DNA of 64,000 bases from Clarkia xantiana subsp. parviflora (lineage: Eukaryota; Streptophyta; Magnoliopsida; Myrtales; Onagraceae): the NCBI GenBank assembly GCA_036873135.1, contig JAPTYO010000002.1, forward strand, positions 38,059,452 through 38,123,451. Direction: 5' to 3'. Of the stretch, positions 10,512-20,587 are shown one piece after another. Below the pieces are notes generated by a model. The model did no database searches. It was not told the DNA's origin and saw only the letters and a list, made by a program, of their open reading frames with translations. Position 1 is the first letter of the stretch. Every line of letters begins with the position of its first letter. The position numbers were made by a program, and so were the translations under genes.

Positions 10512-11430
10512 GTCCCTTGGAAGGTGATATATCTGGAGATGCTTGGAAACCTATTGGTAGGGGTGGTCTTCGCTTTCCTAAGGAGGCGAAACTTAATATG
10601 CCAGAGGTTGGCGTTCGTGTGTTGCATAGGAGTGTGCCCCCAGGCGATCGACGTGCTTGTCCGAGGACTGATGAAGAAGCCGAAGAGTGTGTCGAACATG
10701 CTTTGGCCCACTTTGCTCCTGTAAGTTAACAATTTCTATTCCTTGATAACTTTCGTGCCGTATGCCTTTGTTGTGTAATATTTACGGCCTTGTGCCCTTG
10801 TATGATTTTCAGGCTGTGTCTCAGATGGTTAATATGTCGTCGTATGTGTGGAGCTTGTTAGTGCTAGAAGAGCTGCTGTCAACAAATGTAACACCGTTAG
10901 TCTTGAACTTGCTTGTTCTAAGGAGAAGGTGTGTGCTCTTGGCTTGAAGATAGTTGATTCCGAGACCAAATATCAGGTGCAGGAGACTCGAATTTCTGAT
11001 CTTGAAGCTGAGATGATTGCGCTTGAGAAACAAATTTCTGATGACATCACGTCTCGAGAGGCTGCTTTGATTGCCGCACGTGAGGAACATTATGCGCTTG
11101 GAATTGAAGCTGGTTTTTCCCAGTATTTGAGTACTCCTGCTTTTAGTCTTGCAGCTAAGAAGATAATTGATACCATAATGGGAAAGCGTGCCGAGGATTA
11201 ATTTCGTCGTGTCAACGCGCTTGCCCCCAATTTTCCTTTTGACAAGCTTGGGCCTTGCTCTGACTATGCCATTAATTATCTTAAGGCATTGCACACTTTG
11301 GGGCTTGATGTAACCGCCTATGATATGATTGAAGATGGAGGAGGTGCTGATGTCCTTGCTACTCCTCCCGAGCTTATGGATGTTGTTCCACAGCTTACTG
11401 GGGATAGTGGAACTTCTCATGTTCCTTGGG
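10512..11430 (+). pseudogene. aORF of element I, 3' part: conserved exon and coiled-coil exon
   Basis: Continuation of the exon cut by A. Residues such as GDISGDAW, LRFPKEAKLNMPEV and RVLHRSVPPGD align with GLDVSGEDW, LHFPKDSKLSTPAI and RVLQRCVPPGD of the C aORF. A GTAAGT donor at 10721 and a TTTTCAG acceptor ending 10812 bound an intron of about 92 bp, as in C. The next exon (about 10813-11430) encodes a heptad-rich coiled coil (SARRAAVNKCNTVSLEL, EKQISDDITSREAALIAARE), then an in-frame TAA at 11199-11201, then ALAPNFPFDKLGPCSDYAI matching ALAPGFPFDKLGPYSSFAV in C. Homology to the aORF stops at about 11430, where LTR sequence begins, so a deletion joins them. Function unknown. Confidence 0.6.
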
Positions 11431-11431
11431 C

Positions 11432-11578
11432 AATCCGGAAGTCCTTCGGTCCGGGAATTGCGCGTATCCCAGACCGTTTTAGACTTGGGTGTCCGCGAAA
11501 GTGTTTTTTTACGGGTTTTGGGGTATTTTACGAGGCCTGAAATGTAAATACGAACCCGAATTGGACAGATATCTAACA
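11432..11578 (-). repeat. LTR remnant of element I
   Basis: About 147 bp match the end of the C LTR (from AATCCGGAAGTCC to GGACAGATATC and CAACA; CTAACA here). It is diverged and fused directly to the antisense gene by a deletion that removed the rest of the LTR and gag. Confidence 0.7.
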
Positions 11579-13557
11579 CTGATAATCTCCTTTAACCATT
11601 CATTTATTCGATCAGTACTATGTCTGTTCGTTCCGCAAAACATTGGAAATTTATCCTCAAATCTTTATAATATGTCATGTTCGACCACAATACCATCAAT
11701 CTTAGCTAATTTTAAACTTGTATTCCTTTAAGAGTAGATCGTACTCTTAATAAATACTTTTTTTAATGCGCAATGTAATGCTGTTAATGATAAGGTTTTA
11801 CCCGTATCATCGTTTTAGCTATGGTGATGTGTCAACCGATTTTATTGGAACATAGAGTTACATTAATTTGAATCAACTTAATTTCATCCGGAGGAGTAAT
11901 TAATGTTGAACTTCATCATTATGTAACTTTGAACTATGTTGCTTGAAGTATTTGATAAAATGATTGCTTTAGCCAAACTTTTCGTTCAAGGCTTATAGTG
12001 GGAGAGTCGTTTTACTGACTTCTTCGTTTCGTTTGTTAACTCATCCAGAGGCTTATCCACCTCATGGACTATGCATTTGAGATTTTTGTTAATGCTATAG
12101 TTGACGTACTACTAGATCGTAGTAGCATTAAAGCATACTTCTAACTATAGTAGTTATCAATGAGTTATTTCCAAAGAATTAAAAACGAAAATTCAGCATT
12201 CATTCATTAAAACACTTCATTATTAAATTTGTACTTTAAAACGATGTATCCCGTCTCTCGAGGTGAAATGCGCGTCACACGCCTAATACTAGGTTTAATC
12301 CATGGTTTTAAAATCGTTTTGTTTCCAAATTTAAGATCAAATCGGTTTTACATGCACATTATTTCGAAATATGTCATTTAATGGAGTACTAACAAACAAG
12401 ATGAGTTAAGTCGGTCTGCCCTTTAGAACTACAAGATCGATGGATTTATTCAGTTCAGTTTGACCTGACTGAGATGACAGAGTATGTGAATCGTTTCGTC
12501 TTGTTCAACCACTTTTACCTAGCCGAAATTTTGGTTCTAACCCGTAGGTTTGAATTATCGATTCGGATCATTCCCTTTGATCGGAACGTTAAATGATAAA
12601 AAAATTGTGCTTCAAATCGAGCAACAATTTCTTTATTCAATAACTCCAAATTTCAAATTAACCAAAATTTTAGTAATTCAGACGAATAACGAACGATAAA
12701 TGACAATGGTAGGGTTCTTAATCTGAAAGTCTCATATTCGATCCATACTTATCTGAACTTTAAGTCATGCTGAACATCATATCTGATTAAATTCAATAGT
12801 GAATCATTTCAAATGTTTTGTGTTCAAATAAAACGTTTCACGGCTTTATATACATGACATACGAGGCGTGTTTTAGACGCACTTTAACAACAGGGTTTGA
12901 CCCACCGGATTATCGTATAAAACCTTTTACGGTCTAGTTCACTTCATGATATATGGATCACAATTGACTTCAGATGATCTCTTGTGGTGAGCTGTGAAGG
13001 TTGTCGCTTCACTGCCTTGGTTCCTTTGCTTAACTAGACTCAAGGTTATTGAATCATGTCAATGTATGGCAACCTTATACATCTTTTCCATGTTGACCTT
13101 TCATTGCAAGGTCTTGAACGAATTTTTATTTTTTTTACCGGCATCCATGTATAAACAAAAGAACATCACATTCAACCGAAACATTTCTAGCTTTAGCATC
13201 CTTGCTTCTACCGAGGCAGATGCAAAGGAACGCCAAGCTTTGACATTGTCCGGTTGCAATTGAAGTCTTCTTCAACCCCCTTAAACCAGGGTTGAATGTA
13301 TCACCACATATGCATTCAGATTATCAAAGAACCTACTCCAATTCTTGGGAAATAAACTATCACGTTCATCTCTCATTGTCAAAATCATACGAACTACCAT
13401 ATTTATTCGTAGTTGTCCTCTCTGCTTTTCGGAATCGTAGCAGAGAGGAGTCCAATACATATTCCTTATGTTCATCATGATTTATACCATCAAGATTGCA
13501 AGGTTCATAGAAGCGTACCGACATAGCCATGAAAACTAATACATTGATAATTATGCA
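11579..13557 (-). other. Element H noncoding block (homologous to D 43200-44020 and D 42000-42060)
   Basis: No coding frame is recognised. On the minus strand it matches D in many short diverged blocks, for example the text around 12190-12420 and around 11640-11720. In D the same block occupies the place expected for protease and integrase, so its presence in two separate copies shows it is a family feature and not damage to one copy. Confidence 0.6.
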
Positions 13558-14217
13558 TGATGGGTTTCGCTATGGCCGTTAGGCCCTTTAACGGCGAGGA
13601 AACGGTGAATAGGCCCACTGGGCCCTAAAAGGAGGTCAAGAAGACCAAGGTGAAGGGTCCCGACAGAGGGAGTCCCGATGATGAAAGGTCCCGACAGAGT
13701 CGGTCCCGATAGGTGAGCTGGACGCTCCCGATGAGATGCTTTTAAGTAGGCTCCAATGACGAATCCCTGAGAACGATTGGCCCTGTCACGATGAAGAGGG
13801 GCCCCGAGCGGTGACACAATGAGATAACTCTGGAGTCCCCGATATTGGTCGGGACTTACTATCAGAGGTTGAGGCCGAGATACGCGGAGCGTGGCCGAGA
13901 TAAGCGAGATCATGGCCTAGATAGGCGGGATCGTGGCCGAGATACGCGAAATATGGGCTAACCACCCCAACGGTTCACCAGGTAACTGAGGTACCTCTCC
14001 GCCTATAAAAGGGCAGAGGTTACCTCAGATCACATTACGTTCTTTGAGATATACACTCTTTGAGATTGCTGCTTGCCAGTTCATACGAGATACTCATTTA
14101 AGCATCGGAGAGGGATTCTGGGTCACCGCCCGGTCTATCCCCTCTTGCAGGATTACGTGGAGCAAAGGAGCTCGGATCGCCGTCAAGACCGTACCGGAGT
14201 TCCACCGTGATCCAACA
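13558..14217 (+). repeat. Element B 5' LTR (660 bp)
   Basis: It begins TGATGGGTTTCGC and ends GATCCAACA. It has GGCCGAGATACGCG-type short repeats at about 13880-13965 and a TATA box at 14004-14010. The LTR of G (61148-61864) is a longer relative with more of these short repeats. Confidence 0.95.
13986..14028 (+). promoter_or_regulatory. LTR promoter of B: TATA box enclosed in an inverted repeat
   Basis: TATAAAA (14004-14010) lies in the loop between CTGAGGTACCTCT (13986-13998) and AGAGGTTACCTCAG (14015-14028), which pair except for one unpaired A. Element G keeps this with matching changes in both arms (61636-61649 and 61665-61679). The 3' LTR of B has the same structure around 24285-24291. 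Confidence 0.6.
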
Positions 14218-14236
14218 TTGGCGCCGTCTGTGGGAA
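14218..14236 (+). other. Primer binding site of element B
   Basis: TTGGCGCCGTCTGTGGGAA follows the LTR directly. It is the class of primer site common in plant Ty3/gypsy elements. Confidence 0.8.
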
Positions 14237-14254
14237 CCGTGACAAAAGGCTAGT

Positions 14255-16891
14255 ATGACTTCTACTCGTTCAATGACGGCTGGCAAGCAAAGAAGACAAG
14301 GACAATCTGGTGGTTCCCGTCGTCCTGCCGGGACAACTCTGAATTCGCCACCGGAGCGTGCTGAGGACCAGAATCTCCCTGCTGAGGTCTCCCAGACAGG
14401 GGGGCTCAACGAAGTCCCCGAAGATGCTGCTCAGCACCAAGAGAATAGGGAGCAGGAGGCTCCTCCCAATGCGGATTTGACGAAGGCCGTGGCGGACGCC
14501 ATGCCGATGTTTTTGGCGGCCGTTGAGGCTCTTTTAGATCGAAGAGAGGCTGCGAGGAGGCAAGAGGAGGTGCCCCCACCAAGGGAGGAAGTGCCCCCGC
14601 CAGCAGAGGTTCAGAATGTGCAGGAGGCCCAACCCCGGAGCCAGGACAAGGGTAAGGAGCCCGCTCAGTCAGAGCGATTCGTGGTCGATGGGCCAGGACC
14701 AGTGCAGCACAGGACCATTCCCCTCAATGGTCCCATCACCCCCGATCAGGTGGTAAAGATCGTGAACATCTGCACGGGAGAGCAGAAGCCGCTGATGTCG
14801 AAACTGAGGGATCGAGACACCCATCCCTTCGTTCCCCGACTGATAGACACCCTTGCCCCGCCACGGCTGGGTATCCCCACGGTGAAGGAGTATGATGGCG
14901 AGGGAGAGCCGGTTCGTCATGTTCAGAAGCACCTCATGGCATGTCTGGGCAGAGCCCCGAATGATGATATCGTGTGTGTGCTGTTCCCAAACACACTTGG
15001 TGAGAGGGCCCTGACCTGGTTCTTCAGCCTGCCCCCAGGGTGCATCACCTGCTGGGCTGATATGCACGACCGCTTCATTCAGCAGTACCAGGGTCGTCGA
15101 CGTCTGCTGAAGAGTGTGAGGTCCCTGGCCCAGGTAGTACAGAGGCCCGACGAATCGCTGGCGCACTATCACCAGCGGTACACTGCTAGTGTGGCGGAGA
15201 TTGATGAAGAGATATCGGAGGGAGAGACCATCCGCACCTTTCTTCGGAACCTTACAGCCCCCTATGGTTCCGACCTGATGCACAGCGTGGCTGAGAAAGC
15301 TGTGTGGAACATGGAGGCCCTACAGAAGAGGGTGAAGCAGCAAATCGACGTGCAAGAGTTAAAAATAGCTGCCAGAGAGCTTGAGCCTCCGAAGTCGAAT
15401 AAGGGGAGGCAGTCGCTCAAGCCATTGGATGACCATAAGCGGAAGGATAAGTCTGAGGGCAGTCGGACTCGAGGTCGTTCTGATCAAAGGGAGGACAGGC
15501 GTCCCCCGAGGAAGGATAAGCGGGAGGATTATAGCATCCCTCTGAATAGCTCCATGACGGAGGTGTTAGCGGTCATGGATCGACAGGGTATCTCTAGATA
15601 CCCCCCGAAGAAGGAAGGAGAGTTTATGGGATCCCGTACCGATCGTTACTGTCGGTTCCACCGCGCCAGCGGTTACGACACTAACCATTGTCGGGAGTTG
15701 AAGAAGGAGATCGAGAAGCTGATCCAGAAGGGGAAGCTCAAGGAGTTTGTGGCTGAAAGGCGGTGTCGTTCCCGCTCTCGATCTCGATCACGGTCCCGTT
15801 CCCGATCTCGATCGCGGTCCCGTTCCCGATCCCGCGATCGGTCCCTGAAGAAGAAGAAGTCTGAGCCAGAGTCTTCTGGTGCCCGTAAGGAGAAGCGAGG
15901 CACCATCAATGTGATTCATGGAGGATTTTCCGCAGGAGGTGACACCACATCCTCTCGGGAGGTCTATGCCTCTAGAATTTATGCTGCCGTGGTGTTAGGC
16001 AAGAGGTCCCGATCCTGGACCGCAAAGGAAGAGATGGTGATTTCCTTTTCCGCGGAGGACCTGATAGGAGTGGAGACTCCACATGATGATGCTTTGGTCG
16101 TGACCCTGGACGTGGATGGGTACGAGATGAAACGAATTCTGATCGACGGAGGGAGCTCCTCCGACATTCTGTTTATGGACGCGCTGGAAGCCATGGGGAA
16201 AACGAAGAAGGATCTGAAGGAGGTGACCTTCCCGATGGTTGGGTTCTCCGGTATTACCTCTTATCCGCTGGGAATGATTACCTTACCAGTAGAGTTTGGT
16301 AGCGGGTGGAAGGCAGAGAGGAGAAGCGTGGACTTTGTGGTGGTTGAATCCGCGGGGACTTACAACGCGATTATCGGGAGAACCACCATCAACCCCCTGA
16401 TGGTAGTTGCCTCGACTGTGCACCAGAAGATGAAGTTCCCGACTGACCACGGAGTCGGGGAGGTCAAGGGTGACCAGGTGGCTTCCAGGAGGTGCTACGT
16501 TAATGCCACCCGACGGAAGAGACGGGAGGCCATGGCTATCCTCCAGACCAATGCCGATCCTAGAGAGGAGTTTGGGCGTCCTGCCCCCATAGAGGATTTG
16601 AAGGAGGTCGAGATTGACGGACCTCAGAGGAAGGTGAAAATCGGGTCCGCCCTGTCTGACGAGAGGGCCCGAGAATTGATCGAGCTGCTGAAAGAGTTCA
16701 AGGAGCTGTTTGCCTGGTCCCCGAGTGACATGCCAGGAATCAGCCCCGATGTGATCGTGCACGAGATAAAGATCGATCCCGCGATCAAGCCTATCGCGCA
16801 GAAGAGGCGTCCGATGGGCGCAGACAAGAGGATCGCAATCCAGCAGGAGGTGGGCAGGTTGCTCGATGCTGGGTTTATCAAGGAGCTCTGA
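14255..16891 (+). CDS. Gag-protease (and start of RT) of element B
   Basis: 878 residues from the ATG 37 bases after the LTR. Residues 1-150 are a charged, Pro- and Glu-rich N-terminus. About 245-345 is the capsid domain (Retrotrans_gag type) with ERALTWFFSLPPGCITCW and LAHYHQRYTASVAEI. About 465 holds a CRFHR..HC knuckle-like motif of the Tat lineage. About 505-530 is an arginine-serine run of 11 RS dipeptides then RDRS. The aspartic protease follows with RILIDGGSSSDILF (about 628-641). The end enters the RT N-terminal region (HEIKIDPAIKPIAQKRRPMG) and stops at a TGA (16889-16891) lying inside pol, read as a nonsense mutation because RT homology continues in frame. Gag packages the RNA and PR cleaves the polyprotein. 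Confidence 0.93.
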   Translation: MTSTRSMTAGKQRRQGQSGGSRRPAGTTLNSPPERAEDQNLPAEVSQTGGLNEVPEDAAQHQENREQEAPPNADLTKAVADAMPMFLAAVEALLDRREAARRQEEVPPPREEVPPPAEVQNVQEAQPRSQDKGKEPAQSERFVVDGPGPVQHRTIPLNGPITPDQVVKIVNICTGEQKPLMSKLRDRDTHPFVPRLIDTLAPPRLGIPTVKEYDGEGEPVRHVQKHLMACLGRAPNDDIVCVLFPNTLGERALTWFFSLPPGCITCWADMHDRFIQQYQGRRRLLKSVRSLAQVVQRPDESLAHYHQRYTASVAEIDEEISEGETIRTFLRNLTAPYGSDLMHSVAEKAVWNMEALQKRVKQQIDVQELKIAARELEPPKSNKGRQSLKPLDDHKRKDKSEGSRTRGRSDQREDRRPPRKDKREDYSIPLNSSMTEVLAVMDRQGISRYPPKKEGEFMGSRTDRYCRFHRASGYDTNHCRELKKEIEKLIQKGKLKEFVAERRCRSRSRSRSRSRSRSRSRSRSRSRDRSLKKKKSEPESSGARKEKRGTINVIHGGFSAGGDTTSSREVYASRIYAAVVLGKRSRSWTAKEEMVISFSAEDLIGVETPHDDALVVTLDVDGYEMKRILIDGGSSSDILFMDALEAMGKTKKDLKEVTFPMVGFSGITSYPLGMITLPVEFGSGWKAERRSVDFVVVESAGTYNAIIGRTTINPLMVVASTVHQKMKFPTDHGVGEVKGDQVASRRCYVNATRRKRREAMAILQTNADPREEFGRPAPIEDLKEVEIDGPQRKVKIGSALSDERARELIELLKEFKELFAWSPSDMPGISPDVIVHEIKIDPAIKPIAQKRRPMGADKRIAIQQEVGRLLDAGFIKEL

Positions 16892-17888
16892 TTCCAGACT
16901 TGGGTCGCTAACCCGGTGCTGGTGAAGAAGAGCAATGGGAAGTGGCAGATGTGTGTTGATTTCCGCGATCTGAATAAGGCTTGCCCGAAGGACTGTTACC
17001 CGCTCCCGAGAATCGACCAGTTGGTGGAAGCCACGTCGGGACATGAGTTGTTGAGCTTCATGGATGCGTAATCGGGCTATAATCAGATCAAGATGGCTAA
17101 GGAGGATGCCCCCCCACACTGCCTTTTATGCCGACAGTGACATCTATCACTACGATGTCATGCCTTTCGAATTGATCAATGCCGGGGCTACTTATCAAAG
17201 GATGGTGAATAAGCTGTTTGGAGATATGCTGGGGAAAACCATGGAGGCTTACGTGGACGATATGCTGGTAAAGTCCCGACAAGCTGAGGATCATGTGCAC
17301 AACCTAGCTACGGCGTTTGAGCGGATGAGGCTTCATCAGGTTCGCTTGAACCCGACAAAGTGCGCCTTCGGAGTCCACTCAGGGAAATTTTTGGGCTTTA
17401 TGGTGAGTCAAATAGGAATTGAGGTGAACCCCGAGAAGCTGAGGGCAATTGAGGAGATGCAGTCTCCGATAAATCATCGGGAGGTGCAAGTGCTGAATGG
17501 CCGACTGGCTGCAATGAATCGCTTCCTGTCCAAGGCAAGTGACCGATCCATGCCGTTTTTTGAAGTTCTGAGGGCCAACAAGAAGTTTGAGTGGACTGCC
17601 AAGTGTGAAGAGTCGTTCAAGGCACTCAAGCAGCACCTTCGCACCCTCCCGCCGTTGGCGAAACCGGTCCCAGGCGAGCCGCTCTATCTATATTTGGCTG
17701 TTTCTGAATTTGCCATTAGCTCTGTGTTAGTGAAGGTTGTCGAGGGTAATCAAGTCCCTGTTTATTATGTAAGCAAGGCGTTTGCCAAGTCTGAAATGAA
17801 TTATCCCGCCATTGAAAAGTATCTCTTTGCGTTGATTATTACTGCTCGGAAGCTGAGGCCTTCCATGCGCATGAGATTACTGTGTTGA
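16892..17888 (+). pseudogene. Reverse transcriptase of element B, broken
   Basis: RT homology continues after the TGA with WVANPVLVKKSNGKW and CVDFRDLNKACPKDCYPLPR, meets an in-frame TAA at 17069-17071, and shifts frame near 17108 in a run of C (GATGCCCCCCCACAC). It resumes as FYADSDIYHYDVMPFELINA and the catalytic AYVDDMLV (TAC GTG GAC GAT at 17250-17261). The connection and start of the RNase H region (FEWTAKCEESFKALKQHL, VPVYYVSKAFAKSEMNYP) follow, until another shift near 17860. RT domains 1 to 7 are all present in pieces. Confidence 0.9.
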
Positions 17889-18577
17889 CGAATCAGCCTT
17901 TAAAGCATTTTTTGAACCGACCTGATGCGTCGGGAAGACTAGTGAAATGGGCAGTCGATCTTAGTGAGTTTCGCATACACTTTGCTCCGAGAACGGCTAT
18001 TAAGGGCCAGGCGTTGGCGGATTTCATAGCAGAGTCTACAACCCCCGATCTGAAAGAAGCGGGCCCTGTAGAGGGGGCAACCATGGAGGTCCCGATAGCA
18101 GGACAACCAGATATGGCAGAGCAATCAGAACAGCCAAATGAGGAAAATACTTGGGAAATGTACACGGATGGCTCCTCGAGTTCAGATGGATCAGGAGCAG
18201 GGTTCGTATTGATACCACCAGGCGGGGGTGAGCCCCTTCGATATGCTTTGGCCTTAACGTTCAGGGCTACGAACAATGAAGCTGAGTATGAGGCTCTTAT
18301 CACAGGCCTGAAAATTGCCAAAGGTACGGGAGTTGCTCACTTGAGAGTGAAGTGTGACGCGGGCCTGATCGTGAATCAAGTCCAAGGGCGATACGAGACG
18401 AAGAGCCCGATGATGAAAAAGTACCTTCATGAGGTACAAGTCTTGAAGGAGAGCTTCAAAAGTTTCGACATCGAGGCGATTCCAAGGGAGGAAAATGTGG
18501 AGGCAGATGCCTTGAGCAAATTTGCCTTGGGGGCACCCTGGAGGAAAATCGGAAGGTGCACTTCTTGGAGAAGGTGA
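17882..18577 (+). pseudogene. RNase H domain of element B
   Basis: 231 residues in a new frame. The start matches the tether between RT and RNase H (HFLNRPDASGRLVKWAVDLS, ALADFIAE). An RNase H fold follows with the acidic residues in MYTDGSSSSDGSGAGFVL, NNEAEYEALITGL, VKCDAGLIVNQVQG and EENVEADALSKFA. A second RNase H-type domain in pol is usual for Tat elements. A shift near 18540 separates it from integrase. Confidence 0.88.
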
Positions 18578-19878
18578 TCTTGTCGACCACCGACCCGACG
18601 CAGGTGTGTGCTATTGAAGCAGGATCGGAGGAGGAACCCACTTGGATGACCCCGATAGTTGCTTACCTGACTAAGGGGGCAGTCCCCGATAATGAAGTGG
18701 TAGCTGACAGGATACGTCGGATCGCGGTTAACTACGTGATGCTGGACAATCAGCTATACAAGAAGGGGTGGTTCTCGACTCCTTACTTGAAATGTATGGC
18801 TGAGCCCGACACAAGTCGAATCCTGAGGGAGGTGCATGAAGGGGTCGCGGATTGTCATGAAGGGGCCCGATCCATTATGAGGAAAGTGCTGAATCTGGGC
18901 TATTATTGGCCTACGATGAGCAAGGAGGCGACGACGTTGGTCCGATCTTGTGACGCATGCCAGAGTTATGCCCCGAATATCGTGGCTCCGGCCGCTAATC
19001 TGACATCCATCAAGAGTGCTTGGCCCTTGGCGCAGTGGGGCATTGACTTGGTGGGACCCCTACCGCAGGCACAAGGTCAGTGTAAGTATTTACTGGTGGC
19101 TATCAATTATTTTTCGAAATGGATAGAAGCTAAGGCGTTGGCCAAGACGACGGGGAACCAGATCGTCAAGTTTCTCCAGACTCATGTTGTATCCAGATAC
19201 GGGATTCCTAAGGTGGTGATCAGCGATAATGGTCCACCGTTTAACGGGGCTCAAGTGAAGGAGTATCTGGAGGAGTTGAACATCGAGCATCGGACAGCCT
19301 CTGTCCATCATGCTCAGACTAATGGCCAGGTGGAATCAGCCAACAAAATCGTGATGGATGACCTGAAGAAAAGGGTCTATGCCTTGAAGGACAAATGGCT
19401 GAATGAGCTGGAAAACGTGCTTTGGGCTGTTTGAACGACACCCAAACGATAAACTGGTGAGACTCCGTTTGGCCTTGTTTATGGCACGGAGGCTGTTGCT
19501 CCCGTAGAGGTAGCTATGGCGTCCCATCGGATGAGATATTATGAGCCTTTGATGAATGATGAAATGAGACGTCTGGATTTGGACTTGCTCGAAGAGAAGA
19601 GGCGGGAAGCCGATGAAGTCCAGGCTCGAATGCGTTTGGCGACGGCCAGGTATTACAATCGTCGAGTTAAGTCCCGGCAATTCTTCGTCGGGGAGCTGGT
19701 TTGGCGTCGCAACGAGTTTACCCTTTTGGATCGGATTAACAAGATGTCACCAAAATGGGAAGGACCTTACAAGGTCGTGGGGATGCCAGCTCCGAATGCG
19801 TACAAGTTGGAAGACCTCGATGGCAGAGTATTGAAGCATTCTTTTAGTGGCGAACACTTGAAGAAATGTCATGCTTAA
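18556..19878 (+). pseudogene. Integrase of element B
   Basis: The H2C2 zinc domain is in EGVADCHEGARSIMRK..CDACQSY. The catalytic core has D in QWGIDLVGPLP, D in VVISDNGPPF and E in TNGQVESANK. A TGA at 19432-19434 and a TAA at 19450-19452 interrupt one continuous frame. The C-terminal part (19516-19878) has RYYNRRVKSRQFFVGELVWR and KWEGPYKVVGM, the usual integrase C-terminal (GPY/F) module, ending LKKCHA. No chromodomain is seen, as expected for Tat. Confidence 0.9.
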
Positions 19879-20510
19879 TGAAAAGTCACCTTAAGTGGTG
19901 CCCGATGAAAAGTCGCCTTAAGTGGTGCCCGATGAAAAGTCGCCTTAAGTGGTGCCCGATGAAAAGTCTCCTTAAGTGGTGCCCGATGTAAAATCGCCTT
20001 AAGTGGTGTAAGTTATTTATCGTTTGATTCGATGTAAGCAAGTTTTATGCCATCAATGAATAAAGAGGTTGCTTCCGATCAGATTATTCTTAGATTTATT
20101 CTAAGTGTTGTCAAGATGCCTTGAGTGGTGCACGAGAAAAGTCGCCTTGAGTGGTGCACGAGAAAAGTCGCCTTGAGTGGTGCACGAGAAAAAGTCGCCT
20201 TAAGTGGTGCACGAGAGAAAGTCGCCTTAAGTGGTGCCCGGAATTAGTCGCCTTAAGTGATGCACGAGGTTAAGTCGTCTTAAGTGATGCATGATTCTTG
20301 GATTTATTCTAAGTGTTGCGAAGTCGCCTTAAGTGGTGCAAGTAGTTAAGTCGTCTTAAGTGATGCACGAGACTAAGTCGCCTTAAGTGGTGCACGGAAT
20401 TAAATCGTCTTAAGTGATGTGTGAAAATATCTTAAGTGTCAAGGTTTCGCCTTAAGTAAGTATAGTTAAGTCGCTTTGAGAAGTGCAACGGAAAATCGGA
20501 ACTAAGATAG
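19879..20510 (+). repeat. Tandem array between pol and the antisense gene of B
   Basis: About twenty units built on GTCGCCTTAAGTGGTGC. The first five have a 27-bp period (core plus CCGATGAAAA); later ones are 26 bp or irregular with CACGAGAAAA tails. The array starts just after the integrase stop codon and ends just before the convergent stop codon of the aORF at 20588. Confidence 0.92.
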
Positions 20511-20587
20511 TCTGATATTAATGAGGGCTCAAAGGCCCGGAAATTACAAAAATGAGGAAAAATACAAGGGCTCTAAAGATAAAGCGT

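Larger units (their letters stand above)
1..11578 (-). mobile_element. Element I: relict Tat-like gypsy element, C family, heavily deleted
   Basis: Only its antisense gene and the tail of one LTR survive. The right edge (11432-11578) matches the last about 150 bp of the C-element LTR and ends in ATATCTAACA, against ATATCCAACA in C. The plus-strand exons at 1-20, 929-966 and 10512-11430 match the antisense gene of C (32217-34620). In C that gene lies on the strand opposite gag, so I infer minus orientation for I. Gag, PR and most of the right-hand LTR are missing. The left end is outside the window. It hosts a MITE and element A. Its right flank (from 11579) is copia H sequence, so I appears to be inserted in H, but the target duplication cannot be checked. 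Confidence 0.65.

Noticed and set aside
14669..15283. 204-residue minus-strand frame opposite B gag (and a similar one at 16283-17119)
   Set aside because: Shadows of the GC-rich gag-PR frame; no homology and no conservation beyond that imposed by gag.
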